A stretch of DNA of 64,000 nt, from contig JAGYVD010000002.1 in NCBI GenBank assembly GCA_021209875.1, positions 3,534,001 through 3,598,000 of the forward strand, read 5' to 3'. Every line of letters starts with the position of its first letter. Positions within the stretch are counted from its first letter, which is position 1. The notes beneath the pieces are model-generated. The model was not told where the DNA came from and made no database searches. It saw nothing but the letters and a program-made list of their open reading frames with translations. The stretch is from Rosellinia necatrix. Lineage: Eukaryota; Ascomycota; Sordariomycetes; Xylariales; Xylariaceae. Positions 10,809 through 23,533 of this stretch are shown piece after piece. The position numbers were made by a program, and so were the translations under genes.

Positions 10809-12846
10809 ATGGATAACGAAAGTGACAAGGGCGCCTGCGCCATCGATCAGATCGAGAAGGCCCGGCCGTCCGTGTCCGATGAAGTAGACGAATACACCGA
10901 GCGCGAGGCGAAGAAGATTGTCCATAGGATCGACCGCAGGTTGCTTGTTACTATTGGCTTCATGTACTGCGTCAGTCTAATAGACCGAACGAATATCTCG
11001 TTTGCTGCCATCGCTGGACTTGCCCAAGATTTAGTTCTCACCGGCAACCGCTACGTGAGCGCTATGCTGCTGCCCAAGGCTATACTTATAGTTCTAACAT
11101 TAAGGTGTAGTCTATCGTGACGCTCGCTTTTTTCCCTGCTTATATTGTCTTCCAACCTACTTCGACTGTACTTGTCCGCAAACTCGGCCCTCGTATTCAT
11201 ATCGCAATCATCACAGCCGCTTGGGGAGCTGTGATGCTAGGAATGGGGTTCGTGCAGACCTATGGTCAACTAGTAGCTTTGAGAGTTATTATCGGCATTT
11301 TTGAAGCCGGATTCTTCCCTAGTGCAGTATATTTACTGTAAGAAACACTCCCCCGTATATCAGCCTATCCCGCAGTTTTGTTGTGGCACTTCCCAACTAG
11401 AATGTCGCCTTCTGCCGTAAATAACTGCAAAGGCCTTGGGCTAACATGATCATAGGTCAACATGGTATACTAGATGTATGGCCCCGAAAAGCACAAACGT
11501 ACCCGAACAGACCTCGCGCACTGCTAACTAATACTAGATGAACTCGGTCGGCGATACGGGCTGTTTTATGTCATTGGCTCAGTCACATCTGCCTTTTCCG
11601 GCCTTCTAGCCTTCGGTTTCATTCATCTCGAGGGCGCTGGTGGACTCAGGGGTTGGCGATGGATTTTCGTCATTGAAGGTATTTTATTTCCCTAAGGGCG
11701 ACAACATTGGTAATTCCGGGGCTAATGACGAATAAGGCATCCTCACCATTCTTCTCGGCATCGGAGGATATTGGCTATTAGTTGACTTCCCAGACTCAAA
11801 TCGCAAGACTGTGAGTACTTTCCATTTGAGATCATCCCCCGTAGAGCTCTTATCCCGGCAATCCTACTGGTTTGAGACACTTTCGTCATGAGGCTTAACA
11901 ACGTGACTTGCTAACACTCGTTCTCGTAGTGGAAGTTCTTGTCTGAGAAAGAGCGTGCCTGGGTCGTAAAACGCGTGAACGACGACCGAGGCGATGCTGA
12001 AGCCCCAAAGTTCGAGCTTAAGAAATTCCTCGGCGCCGGACTTGACTGGAGACTCTGGTATGCCCTTGGTATTCTGTTTGCCATGATAACTATACTAACG
12101 CGAAGGGCTCTCTAGGGCCTACGGCATAATTGCTTTCGGGAGCACGACCATGTCTTATGCGCTCGCCTTTTTCCTTCCTATCATTCTAAACGAAGGTCTT
12201 GGTTACGATGTCGGCACTTCCCAAGCTCTCGTCGCTCCGCCATACGCTTTCGCGGGCATCTTCATGTACGCCGTCGGATGGCTGGGTGACCGGTACCGAA
12301 TGCGTGGCCCCATCGTCGTCATAAACATGGTGGTCGCCTTGATTGGCTTGCCTATTCTTGGCTGGCACCCGGACTCGAGAATCCGATACCTCGGTGCATT
12401 CTTGGTCGTCGCCGGCGCAAACTCCAACGTGCCAGCGTCCTTGGCTTACCAGGCCACCAACATCCGTGGGCAGTGGAAGCGTGCTTTCGCCAGCGCTACT
12501 TGGGTCGGCTTCGGCGGAATTGGTGGCATCGCTGGCAGCTTGGTGTTCAGGTAAGCCACAAATCGTTTCCACCTCATGTCAACTACATTACTGATGATCA
12601 TTAGGCCTGAGGACAAGCCAGAATACAGGGCTGGGCTGTGGGCCTGCATTGCTGTTTCTCTTTTGAATATTATCGTTGTTGGCGTCTGCACCATATCCTA
12701 TTACGTCGACAACAAGAAGGCAGATAGGGGCGAGAAGGAACTCGAGGCCGAGGATGTAAGTGATCAATCATCATCCAATCTATCTAGCGCACACACTAAC
12801 CTTGGAACAGGAGGGTTTCCAACCAGGGTTCCGTTACACGTACTAA
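10809..12846 (+). CDS. MFS transporter, allantoate/nicotinate permease (ACS) family, nine exons
   Basis: A plasma-membrane carrier of the anion:cation symporter branch of the major facilitator superfamily (Dal5, Tna1, Liz1 relatives), which take up small organic acids with protons. Exons by eye: 10809-11054, 11111-11337, 11456-11475, 11538-11678, 11737-11810, 11930-12057, 12116-12550, 12605-12755 and 12811-12846. The phases join without a break to 485 aa. Family signs are SLIDRTNISFAAIAGLAQDL in the first membrane region, GIFEAGFFPSAVYLLSTWY, RRYGLFYVIGS, GWRWIFVIEG, VDFPDSNRKT and NIRGQWKRAF, and the C-terminal end is FRYTY. Exon 3 is only 20 nt but is required to restore STWYTRYELGRRYG. The substrate cannot be read from the sequence. 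The gene stands alone between non-transport genes. Another member of the same family lies at 52506-54095. Confidence 0.87.
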
Positions 12847-13479
12847 GGGGCTTTAAGGACGATCTAGTGTAGTTGACAGGACCTAAGCCGGAGATAATTG
12901 CTGCTTTGAGTTGGGAAACTAGTGACATATGCCTATCACCTAAGCCGTCTAATTTTCGCAAATAACCTCCTACATAACTACTAGACAGGTATATAATATA
13001 TATTTATGTACATACGCCGACTAGATAGATATCCCCACCCATAGTTATCGGGCTTAGAAATTTAATCCAGAACCCTTGTCTTACCGGGGCTGATTCGTGA
13101 ATAGACGACGTGGATAGATGAGCCCAAATGTGAATACACTAAGTACCGCGGGCAGGCGGTAAATTACGCAGGTACCCAGGCACACCATAACCGTTATGCA
13201 ACTAGAACGGGTCGTTCCCCATCGTACAGTGACTGTTATAGTGGAGGGACGCGTTACTGCTCGCTGTGGCCTCCGGCCCCTCAGTTAGCACGCACGAACA
13301 ATGACGTAGTTAAGCGTAGTGGTCCCTACCTAGGTAGGTACCTTGTTAAGTTGATACATGCACTCAGATTTCCAGTCCTGTAACCAAACCCAACTTCCAC
13401 TTAATCGCCCAAACCCCACGAGAACATGTCCTTTTGATAGTATTGAGAAAATACTACAGACATAAGACATACTGAAAAA
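12847..13479. other. Intergenic region
   Basis: Non-coding spacer between two genes on the plus strand. A short TACCTAGGTAGGTACC cluster lies at about 13326-13343; nothing else is recognised. Confidence 0.5.
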
Positions 13480-15534
13480 ATGGCCCCGGTGTTCAAAAAA
13501 GCCGGCGATGCCCTTTGCGGGAAGCCTGAAAGCACGGAGGGCTGGGAGGATGAGGAAGCGTCGTTGACGACAGTCCTAGAGACAGATGAGGACCGTGGGG
13601 CGCTCACGCTGCTGATATGCGACATCACTGAACTCATGCGGAGGCGGCTGCTCGCCACATTCGACCCTAATGAGACGGGCGAAGCAGGCACTGGCGCAAA
13701 CGACCACCAATCCAACCAACAACAACAGGGCAACCCTGACAAGCGGAGAAGCGAGCTCGCCAAGCGCGAGAAGGAGATTGACGAAGCGGGCATGGTTGAG
13801 CTCAAAACAGCTGTGTTAGGTTTCTTCGATGATTGGCGCGACAGCGTGATTCTTCGAGTCGGCGGAGCTATTAACTCACGAAAAGCAGCCGAGCAGCAAT
13901 CACGTCATCCGCAGCCAGATACTTCTGCTCTGGAGACCAGGTCATCATCAGTTGGGCTGAATCTTGACGAGCACAGCGTCAGGGCCGATGAGGTTCTGAG
14001 AGACTTATACGCTCCGGTGGATACATCGTTGCGGGAGCTGGATCAGCCTAGGAAGGCCTTGATACTGCACTCACTACTCCTACTTATGCTGAGCTTGAAG
14101 CACTACAATGCTTATTCTCGGGTGCTATTACTTCATTCCGCCACGTCCTTGTGCCTGTCAGTTAGAGTTCTCTCGGAAGACGAGGGCCACGTTGCCAAGG
14201 GTCTTTTAGCAGCGGCGGGGCAGATGTCGGCAGACGAAGAGACAAAGAATAGGGCCGGAGTGAATAACATGGCCCGGAAATGGAAGATGGGGGCGGCTGG
14301 CGTCGCAGGCGCCGCCCTTATCGGCATTACGGGTGGGCTGGCGGCACCTTTTCTTGCTGCCGGAATGGGAACTGTGCTAGGTGGTATTGGTCTTGGGGCC
14401 ACTGCTACTGCCGGATTATTGGGATCGTTAGCGGGGAGCAGCGTGCTCGTCGGTAGCTTGTTTGGGGCATATGGCGCTCGCATGTCTACACAAGCCATGG
14501 AAAAGTACACGAGAGACGTAGAAGACTTCGCCTTTATACCAATTAGGGCCCCGAGCGAAGACGATGTTGCTCCCCATCGTCTTCGAGTCGGCATTGGAAT
14601 ATCGGGTTGGCTGAGGGATGCGAGTGACGTTGTTTCGCCGTGGAATATCCTCGGAGACGGCCTGGAAGCTTTTGCTCTTCGCTTTGAGGTCGAGGCATTG
14701 GAAGATCTGGGGTCTTCCCTGCGGACTCTGATAACTTCCCTAGCCTGGAAATTTGCCAAGTCCGAGATCATCAAGCGAACTGTTTTTGTGGCTTTGATGG
14801 CAGGCCTGTGGCCCATATCATTAACGAATGCCAGCCGTATCATCGACAATCCCTGGAGCATCGCTAGCCAGCGGGCCCAGAAAGCTGGAGAAGTCCTCGC
14901 AGACGCCCTGATCAATCAGGCGCAAGGCAAGAGGCCCGTGACTCTAATGGGGTATTCTCTCGGCGCTAGGGTCATCTATATATGCTTACAACAGCTCGCT
15001 AAGCTGAAAGCCTTCGGCCTGGTTGAGAATGTGGTGCTGTTAGGGGCACCAACTCCGAGCAGCTCTGCCGAATGGCGCCGGATACGCTCTGTGGTGACGG
15101 GAAGAGTGGTCAATGCCTACAGCAGTAAGGATTACATTCTTGGCTTTCTCTACCGAACCGGCAGCATTCAGTTCGGAGTTGCCGGTCTACAGCCAGTCCA
15201 TGGCGTGAAAGGAATAGAGAATGTCGACGTCAGCGATTTGGTCGAAGGGCACACGCTTTATCGACATGCGACTGGGCCAATTTTAGGACGTCTTGGTTTT
15301 GAAGATGTCAACTTCCAGGAACTCAAGCACGAGGAACAGATGCTCGAAGAGCAGGAGCAAGAAGAGAGACAGAAGCGTGAGGAGGTCGGCGGCATATACC
15401 AACCTGACGATGGCGAAAATGCGACTTTAGATGTGAACAGCGAAGGAGTGAGGAGACTGGAACATGAAGTCCAACAGAGCAAGCAGGCAAGGCTCGATGC
15501 ACTGCATGACAGAGAAGACCAACTTACCGTATGA
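13480..15534 (+). CDS. DUF726/TMCO4-family alpha/beta-hydrolase-like membrane protein
   Basis: A single exon of 684 aa with a good context at the start (AAAATGG). It matches the DUF726 family (human TMCO4, yeast Mil1/YFL034W), membrane proteins with an alpha/beta-hydrolase-like fold; yeast Mil1 works with the medium chain of AP-1 in sorting. The central segment has two glycine/alanine-rich hydrophobic stretches (GVAGAALIGITGGLAAPFL and a following GTVLGGIGLGATATAGLLGS) that are likely membrane-inserted. Further on, TLMGYSLGARVIY supplies a GxSxG nucleophile elbow with Ser in GYSLG. VVLLGAPTPSS, NAYSSKDYILGFLYR and a late EGHTLYRH complete the family pattern. The C-terminus (about residues 610-680) is charged and predicted coiled coil. 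Whether it is an active hydrolase is not known. The Gln/Asn-rich patch near residue 80 is low complexity. Confidence 0.85.
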   Translation: MAPVFKKAGDALCGKPESTEGWEDEEASLTTVLETDEDRGALTLLICDITELMRRRLLATFDPNETGEAGTGANDHQSNQQQQGNPDKRRSELAKREKEIDEAGMVELKTAVLGFFDDWRDSVILRVGGAINSRKAAEQQSRHPQPDTSALETRSSSVGLNLDEHSVRADEVLRDLYAPVDTSLRELDQPRKALILHSLLLLMLSLKHYNAYSRVLLLHSATSLCLSVRVLSEDEGHVAKGLLAAAGQMSADEETKNRAGVNNMARKWKMGAAGVAGAALIGITGGLAAPFLAAGMGTVLGGIGLGATATAGLLGSLAGSSVLVGSLFGAYGARMSTQAMEKYTRDVEDFAFIPIRAPSEDDVAPHRLRVGIGISGWLRDASDVVSPWNILGDGLEAFALRFEVEALEDLGSSLRTLITSLAWKFAKSEIIKRTVFVALMAGLWPISLTNASRIIDNPWSIASQRAQKAGEVLADALINQAQGKRPVTLMGYSLGARVIYICLQQLAKLKAFGLVENVVLLGAPTPSSSAEWRRIRSVVTGRVVNAYSSKDYILGFLYRTGSIQFGVAGLQPVHGVKGIENVDVSDLVEGHTLYRHATGPILGRLGFEDVNFQELKHEEQMLEEQEQEERQKREEVGGIYQPDDGENATLDVNSEGVRRLEHEVQQSKQARLDALHDREDQLTV

Positions 15535-16325
15535 AGAGGAACAGAAGGATACTTGATGATATCTTAGTAAAAGCAAGAATGCAAGATCATCAATTACTTA
15601 GCGCCTTTCTCTCGCAACTCGCCGAGGTTATCTCCCGCAATTCCAACGTTGCACTGGCCCCTCATAGTACCTGATTCCGGGGACCGATCAAGATAACCAG
15701 GCACTATGTTTGTAGTGCTCGAAGTGGATATTTTGGCAATCTGTGTCACCACCCGCTAGTTATAGTAAAGCTGCATCTCGTCGCAAAGTGGTTCATACTC
15801 CGGCTAAGGTAGCGGGTGCCAAACAGAGCACCTAAACTATATTTTAACACTAACTTAGCCTATAGGTATCTACCTACTGGAATCACTATAAACACTCGGT
15901 TTTTGGGGGGTTTTATTTTGGAAGGGGGGATTCTACGAGATACTGAGAGCGTCCAGAAATAAAACGCACTCAACCCTGGGGGACTAGACTACCTGGGGGA
16001 CTACCTCGTGAAGGTGGATGAGCTGGGCACGGCGATCCCTGCTGAAACCACTAGGGCCACTTCATGACGACTAGTCCAGTTTATGGCCGACGACGCCCAT
16101 TATCCGTCCAATGCTGCTAGTTTGACCAGTTCACCTCAGGTTTTACTGTCGACAGTTCGAGTACTTCGTAGCTTCAGCCAAACCCTCAATGCGATTTTAT
16201 CCCGTCGCTTCCACTTGCATGCCACCATCATCTTCGCTGGCTTGTGCGCTGTGGCCTGACTGAATCAATTGGCGACGCCAGCCCATCATCCTCTCTCACC
16301 GAATCGACTTCCGGGACCCGGCACG
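15535..16325. other. Intergenic region
   Basis: No gene is recognised. The last 80 bases include an open frame into the Mpv17 gene that starts only at a TTG and follows a TGA at 16257-16259, so it is treated as 5' leader. Confidence 0.5.
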
Positions 16326-16955
16326 ATGCCGTCGCCGATGATGAAAGCGACGCTGGCGTCCGCCGCGCTCTCGAGCGCGTCGAACGTCATCGCCCAGATC
16401 CTCGAGGCCTACCGCGACGGGCGGCCCTTCGCGCTCGACGTCGCCATGTTCCTGCGCTTCGTGGCCGTGGCCTTCCTAACCGCGCCGCCCAACTATTTGT
16501 GGCAGCAGCTGCTCGAGCGTATGTTCCCGGCCCACGAGCGCAAGCGGCCCAGCGCTGCCGCTGGCGGCGGCGACGACGACCCACGCGACCTCGAGAAGCA
16601 GGCGGCCATGGCGGAGAAACAGCCCAAGGCCGGTGCGGGACCCGCGGCGCCGCCGAAGCTGAACCTCCGGAACACGTTCAGCAAGTGGTTCATCGACTGC
16701 ATCACGCTCGGCGCCCTCTTCAACACGGTCGCCTTCTTCGTCCTCATGGGCGCACTCAAAGGCCAGCCCGCCGTCGTCATCGCGCGCAACATCCGCGTCG
16801 AGACCATCCCCCTCATCGTCACCGGCTACAAGATCTGGCCCTTTGCCTCCATCGTCAGCTTCAGCTTCATCCCCGTCGAGCGCAGGATCGTGTTCCTCAA
16901 CTTCGTCGGTTTGCTCTGGGGCGTCTACATGAGCTTGGTCGCCTCGCGGGTCTAG
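16326..16955 (+). CDS. Mpv17/PMP22 family integral membrane protein
   Basis: A 209-aa single-exon protein of the Mpv17/PMP22 family, four-span proteins of peroxisomal or inner mitochondrial membranes. The chosen ATG gives MPSPMMKATLASAALSSASN, which aligns well with the usual family start. The family elements FLTAPPNYLWQQLLERMFP, NTFSKWFIDCITLGALFNT, VETIPLIVTGYKIWPFASI and IPVERRIVFLNFVGLLWGVYMS follow in order. An alanine/glycine-rich charged loop of about 45 residues (AAAGGGDDDPRDLEKQAAM) separates the first and second halves and is longer than in animal Mpv17. The coding sequence is markedly GC-rich compared with the DUF726 gene upstream. An upstream extension from a TTG at 16269 is not credible. 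Transport substrate or channel role is unknown. Confidence 0.83.
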   Translation: MPSPMMKATLASAALSSASNVIAQILEAYRDGRPFALDVAMFLRFVAVAFLTAPPNYLWQQLLERMFPAHERKRPSAAAGGGDDDPRDLEKQAAMAEKQPKAGAGPAAPPKLNLRNTFSKWFIDCITLGALFNTVAFFVLMGALKGQPAVVIARNIRVETIPLIVTGYKIWPFASIVSFSFIPVERRIVFLNFVGLLWGVYMSLVASRV

Positions 16956-17487
16956 GTTCCACGTTCATATGAGACAGAGTCGAGGAGGCAGAGAGATATT
17001 TGCGTTGCGTTGCATATACATGTTGTTTCTAGGTTCCTTTTAGAGTAACTATCCTCGTCTGGCTGCGAGGCACAGCGTCACTTATTGTAGAAATCACACA
17101 GTGCCCCAGACAATGCCTCTCAAAGAGGTAGAGAAGAAATAGCCAAGAAATCAATATGTTTGAAATCTTCTGATATCCACCACGCCTTCATTCCAGATTG
17201 CAGGACTGCTCATGGATTGTCAGCATTACTAGTAGACCGCGGTGGTGAACATAGGCGTTACCCGTCCCTGGCTGACACCCTGGGGGTCCCTACCATGGCT
17301 ACGAACCCAGCATTTATATTAGTACTAGTAAATGATTGACATACTAAACTGCCGGCCAATCTATCGGTCTAGGTCCCTGATTTCCTGCTCCATATCATCT
17401 AGGGGAGGACTATAGCGGCGTGTGTGACTTGATAGATAGAGAATATCTGCGGCTTAGGTCAATACGCTCTTGCTTTGCGGTTGTATG
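16956..17487. other. Intergenic flank of the transposon block
   Basis: Normal-composition non-coding DNA up to the left LTR. The last five bases, gtatg at 17483-17487, are the left target-site duplication of the outer retrotransposon. Confidence 0.6.
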
Positions 17488-17649
17488 TGTTACGGAACTA
17501 GTTCTAACCTAAGGACCCCATTAGGGCACGGGCCAGAATACTGTATATAAAAGAAGCGAGTAGCTGGCGACTGACCAAGCGAGGAGTTTTTCTTTTTTAT
17601 GTAATAATATAAGTTATTTTTAGAACTACTAGCAGTATAAATTATAATA
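17488..17649 (+). repeat. Left LTR of outer element
   Basis: 162 bp. The first roughly 100 bases are close to the ancestral sequence and include a TATA box (TATATAAAAG, 17544-17553). The inner 60 bases are converted to A/T. A plus-strand promoter inside the LTR agrees with the plus orientation inferred from the reverse transcriptase. Confidence 0.87.
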
Positions 17650-20399
17650 ATTTATTATATTTATTTATAAAATTTATAAAATTTTAGCTATATTACTGCT
17701 TTAAATTAAACAGATTGTTATAAATTATATTTAAGCTTTAAAACCTGCTTTTTATTTATAGCTTATTGTTTTATTATTGTTATATTATTATTAAAATTAA
17801 GTTTTAATTTAATATTTATTAATATATTAGCTTTTTAAAATATATTATGTTTATTTTATTATAAAAATTTTAAACTTATAATAAAACGTTAATAATATTA
17901 TATTAATAAAAGTTTTAATAAATTATATTAGTTTTAATTAAAACGCATAAGTTTAGCTAAAAATAATACTTTAGTTTTTAAAACTAAAATTATTAATTTA
18001 ATTGCAAAAACATAAATTAATAACAACAATTTAATAACGCGCTAATAAAACAGGTTAAATATTAAACTAATATAATTATATAATTAAACTTTTAAATTAA
18101 CTTTATACTGTTATAAAATCTATAGCTAATAAACGTTAAAATAACGTTATATTAATTTTAAACTAACAAGCTATTATTTTTAACAAATTAAAATTAATTT
18201 ATTTAAGCAATAAACTAAATATATTAATTAATAATTGTTAATATATATTAAATTAACGTTTAATTAAATTATATTTTTATTTTGTTTAATAAAATATTAT
18301 ATATATGCTTATAATTTAAAAAATAATATATATTTATATTTAAACTTAAATAAAAATAATAACTAGTAATTTAAACAATATAATAAAATAGTTATTAATT
18401 TAAACTAATTATAAAATAATATTATATATATTTAATACTGTTTATATTATAATAAACGTATATATTAAAATAATTAAAATTTTTAAACGATTTATATAGA
18501 AATCGCTTTTATTTATTAATTTTATTTTTAAATTTATTTAATTAGTAAATAAAAACAAAAAGTTTAAAAAGCAGCAAATTAAAACATTAAAATTTAAAAT
18601 AAATAAAAAGCTTTAAAACGTTTTAGTAGTATAAACAAGCTAACTAATATTAAATAAAATAAATTAATAAATTAAATTTTTTAAAAAACGATTTAATAAT
18701 ATAACAGATAAAAAGTTCTGCAACATAATGTTTTTTTTTATATTAATAAGTTAGTAATAAAATAATACTGCATATAAAAACAACTTAATAAACTTAAATA
18801 AAATTAAAAAGCTTTATTTAAAAAAACTTATTATAAAAACAAAAAAAGCAAAATAAAACTAAAAAAAGCAAAATAAATATTATAAAAAAACTAGCTATTA
18901 TATATATGCCTGTTTTTATAAGCTAGCAAAAAAGTCCTGATTAAAAAACGTTATTTAAACAAATAAAGCCTGGTTGGTTTAAAAAACAAATAAGTTTTAA
19001 TAAAAAATATAGCTAAAAATAAAAGAAAAATATATATAAAAGCAAAAAATAAAAACTTATATATAAAAACAATAAAACTTAATATATTTTTAAGTTTTAA
19101 AACTAATATATAATATAATAATTAAAAGCCGATTTTATTTAAAATATTAATTAATTTAAAATATTTTTATTTAGCTTTATTAATATAAACTTTATATTAT
19201 TATATAACTTTTTTAATTTAAGCTTTATAATTAAAACTGTTTTAACTTATAAATAAAACGCTAATAAAAATTATAATTAAATATTATAAAATAAAACATA
19301 TGTTAGCTAAACATAGCAAAAGATTTTATTATACGTATAGCTTTTATTAAGCTTAAATATTATATTAAAGTTATTATATCTGCGCTAATATAACTTTAAT
19401 ATTAATTAAACAGAAAAAACTTTATAAATTAAAAATAAAAAAATAACAAAAATATAAAAGTTTAAACTTAATATATTATGTTTATAAAAACTATTAATAA
19501 AAAAATAAACAGCTATTAAACTAAAAATTATATAACTTTTTAACGTTTTTAATTTTTGCTGTTATATAAAACACTAAATATTTAAATTAAACATATAATA
19601 ATAAAAAGTTTATTAAAATTATAAACATAATACAGGCAATAAAAACTAAAAAAAATAATAAAATATAATATTTAATAAATATATTAATAATAAATATATT
19701 TTTAAAAATAATCCGACGCATTTTTATAAAAAAATCTAGCTAAAAAACAATAATATTAAAGCAATTTAAAAGTTATTATAACTAAATGTAAAAATATTAT
19801 AGTTTAAAAAATAAAAATAAAAATATATAAAATATATAAAAAAAAAACTTATAACTAAAAATAAAATTTATATTAAACTATTAAAAAATATTATAACTTT
19901 ATTAACGCTTTTTATTAATAAACATAAAAAACTACTGCTATATAAACTTTTTAATTATAAAATAGATTTAATATTTAAAATAATATTATTAAACTATTAA
20001 ATAAAGCTAATATTATAATAAAACTATTTGCTATATAAAAATATTTAAATAAATATTTAATAAAAAATTTATTAAGCTAAACAACTTATTAGCAGCTGTG
20101 TTTATATTGCTAGCTAAAAATTTAAAAAGTATTAAAGTCTGCGTAAACTATAAAAATTAAATAATATTATAATTAAAAATTATTATTTAATTTTTTAATA
20201 TAAAAACTTTAAATATATTATATAAAACTAAAGTTTATATAAAACTAAATATTATAGCAGCGTTTAACTATTTTTAAATTATTTTTAGCAACAAATAAAA
20301 AACAGCGTTTATTATTAAGCTAAGCTTGTTTAAATATTTAATAGCTAATTTTAATATAATAAAAGCTTTTAGTTTGTTTTAATATTATATAAACAATGT

Positions 20400-20710
20400 A
20401 TTTTTTAATATATTAAATAAATATGCTACTACGTATTTAAATAATATATTAATTTATAGCAATTTATAAAAAATATAAATAATATATACGCGATATGTTT
20501 ATAAAATTAATTAAAACAGAACTTATTATAAATATTACTAAATATAAATTTAATATTATTAAAATAAAATATTTTAGCTTTATAATATCTATAGATAAAA
20601 TTAGCATAAACTTAATAAAAATATAAGTAATTAAAAATAAAACTACTATAAACGCTAAAAAATCTACAGTAGTTTATTAGCTTTATAAACTATTACTGCT
20701 GTTTTATTTA
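20400..20710 (+). pseudogene. Fossil of Ty3/Gypsy reverse transcriptase
   Basis: Reading the plus strand and undoing RIP-type changes in mind, successive fragments match the C-terminal part of Gypsy reverse transcriptase. From 20434 the frame reads YLNNILIYSN (family YLDDILIYSN, Asp codons GAT now AAT). After a one-base frame change near 20490, the frame from 20492 reads KLIKTELIINITKYKFN then KYFSFIISIDKIS (family pattern: KL..AGLYLDITKCEF, then KYLGFIIS.DGIS). Around 20672-20707 comes FISFINYYCCFI (family FLGFxNYYRRFI, Arg codons CGC/CGT now TGC/TGT). Several TAA codons replace Gln or Glu codons. This supports class and strand, not function. Confidence 0.75.
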
Positions 20711-23533
20711 AAGCTTTTTTTTAATCGCCTGTTTTTAATAAAATTAATAAGCAGGTATAGCTAGCTAAGCTTATTATTAATAAATAAAATAATAATATTT
20801 AAAAAATTAAAAAGTTTTTATAAAAATATTTGTTTTAACTTATTATAACTTAGCATATAAAACTACTATAAAAATAAATATTTTATATTAAATATTAAAA
20901 AAGTTTTATATTAAAACAAACTAATAAAAAATAATATTTAATTGTTTTTTTTAATAAAATATATTTTTATAAAATATAATTATAAAATTTATAATAAAAA
21001 CTATTTATTATTATAAAACTTTTAAAAATAACAACTAAAACTATAAAACTATAAAAACATAGTAAAATAGTTATAAATTATAAAAGCTTTTAATTTTTTG
21101 CTACTATAAAACTTTTAAATTAAAAACAAGTTTACTAGTCGGAATTTTTTAACGATTTTAAGTTTTAAATTATATATAAACCGGGCTATAAAGCTATTAT
21201 TTTTAATATTTTATGTTAAAAATTAAACAACCGACTAGCAAAAAAAAATAGACTTAAAAATAACCGGCTTATAAACCGATTATAAATACTGCTTTAAAAA
21301 ATAAAATAAAAAAAACTAAGCTTTTTATAAAACTATATATATTTATTAACAAAAAATAATAAATATATTAATAAATAAAGCTTATAAACATTTTTAAACA
21401 GTTTATAAAATAATAAAAGCTATTAAATTATTGCAGGCTTATTTTTTATTCTATTATTTAAAAAAAAAATTCCGAATAGCTTTAATAAACTATTAAATAA
21501 AAAAAAAACGTATATATATAAAAAGCCGGGGTTTTATTTTAAACTATAAAGCAGTATAAACCGAAATTATTAATTAAATTTTTACTGCAGCGCTAGCAGA
21601 TTATTTTAATAAGTTTAAAATATAAAACTTGCTTTAAAAAACATATATTTAGCTTAATATATTATAAAATGTAGCTATATTTATTAAAAGCTATTATTTC
21701 TGCTAAAAAACTAAAAATTTTTAAATAATATTAGTAAAGTTTTTAAAACTTTTGCTAATATTTTTTAAACTATAAGCAAATATATTAATAAACTATATTA
21801 AGCTATTATTAGCCTGCTAATAAAACAAAATAAAATACCGGCACGTATAAATAATAATAAATAAGCTTATTAAAATAAAACATTTTATAGCTGTTTTAAA
21901 CATAAAAAATAATTATATTTATAAACGTTTTTATATTAAAAATGTTTTAGCTATATAAAGCTTTAAAAATTATAATTTTAAACAAAAAACTTTAATTTAT
22001 ATTTATATTTTAAAAAAAATTAAATCGCAGATTAAACACGCAGCTTAAAATATTAACAGCATATTATTTAAAAATTAACAGTTAAACAAAAATAATTAAC
22101 GCTATAATAAAATAATATTTTTAAGCATATTATAACTATTATTAAAACAATTAAATAAACTAGCTATTATTTAACAAATTTATAATAAATAACCAGACTT
22201 TAAAAACAACTAAACTTAGCTTATTTTTTATTAATTATAGCTAGTATTATTTAATAAACATAAAACTTTTTAAAAACTTTACTAAATATAAAACAAAAAT
22301 TTAATAAAACAAATTTTTAACAGCAGAAAATATAATTAATAAAATTTAAAAAATAATAAAAAAAAAGCTAAAACGTTTATAAATAAAACTTAAAACTAAT
22401 ATATTATTTTAACAAATATATATTGCTTAAATGTTTTAATTTATAAAACTAAAAACAAAATATAAATTAGCATTAAAAATATATAAATAATGCAACTTTT
22501 TTTAAAGCTGGCAAATAAATAAATTAGCTTTTTAAAATAATTAAAATTTATTAATAATTAATAGCTATATAATTTTAAAATAATATAATATTTTTTTGTT
22601 TTTATATTTTGTTATTACAGCTTATATAATTTAAGCTAAAAAATAAAACTTAGTTAATAAATAATATAATAATAAAACAAATAGTATTATTTTATTAAAA
22701 AAAAGCAATAAAAAAAAACAAAATAGCTATTTAAAACCGTTTTAAACTTAAAACGCTAACTATTTAAAAAGCTAATATATAAAATCTAATAACCAGCTTT
22801 TTATAAATTAATATAAAAACTAGCGAAAAACTTAAAAAAATATAATATAAAATTATAAGCGTTTTATAAAGCAAACTTAAAAAAACCAAGCTTTTTAAAA
22901 TAGCTTTAAAAATAAACATAATTATATTTTTAAAAAAAAAAAAAAAAAAGAACATATATATTTGATTTTACGGGTTATATAAAAAAAAGCATTAAAAAAA
23001 AAAAAATTAAAAAAAAATAAAACGCTAATATTTATACGCCGCAGCAAAAATAAAATAAAATTATTATAAAAACAAAAATAAAATAAACTATAAATAAAAC
23101 GCTATTAATAAGTTTTATTAAAAATATATGATATAAAAAATAAATAAAAACTAAAAAAACTTAAAAGCAAATAATTAATAAAAAAAAAACCGAAAAGCTA
23201 TATTATATATTAAAAAACTTTAAAAAAATTAACATAATAGCAAAATATAACAATAAAATAAAACTATAAAAATAATTATTAATAAAATTAAAACTTATAT
23301 ATTTAAAAGTTTAAAAAAGTGTAAAAATTTTTACGTTATTTAATTTTAATAATATTAACGTTAAAACAACACGGTTAAATTTTAATAAAAAAAATCTTGT
23401 AAAACTTTTATTATAACAGTATTATTAAGCCTATCGGCTTATGTTTTATTAATAATTTTAAACTAAAAAATTAATATTTTAATATTAATTTGCTATAAAA
23501 AAACTAATATAAAAAAGCTTATAATAAAAATAT

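Noticed and set aside
16269..16325. N-terminal extension of the Mpv17 protein
   Set aside because: The extension begins at a TTG soon after an in-frame TGA; the ATG at 16326 gives the normal family start.
16244..16972. 242-codon frame overlapping the Mpv17 gene
   Set aside because: It is an Arg/Pro/His-rich shifted-frame shadow typical of GC-rich coding DNA.
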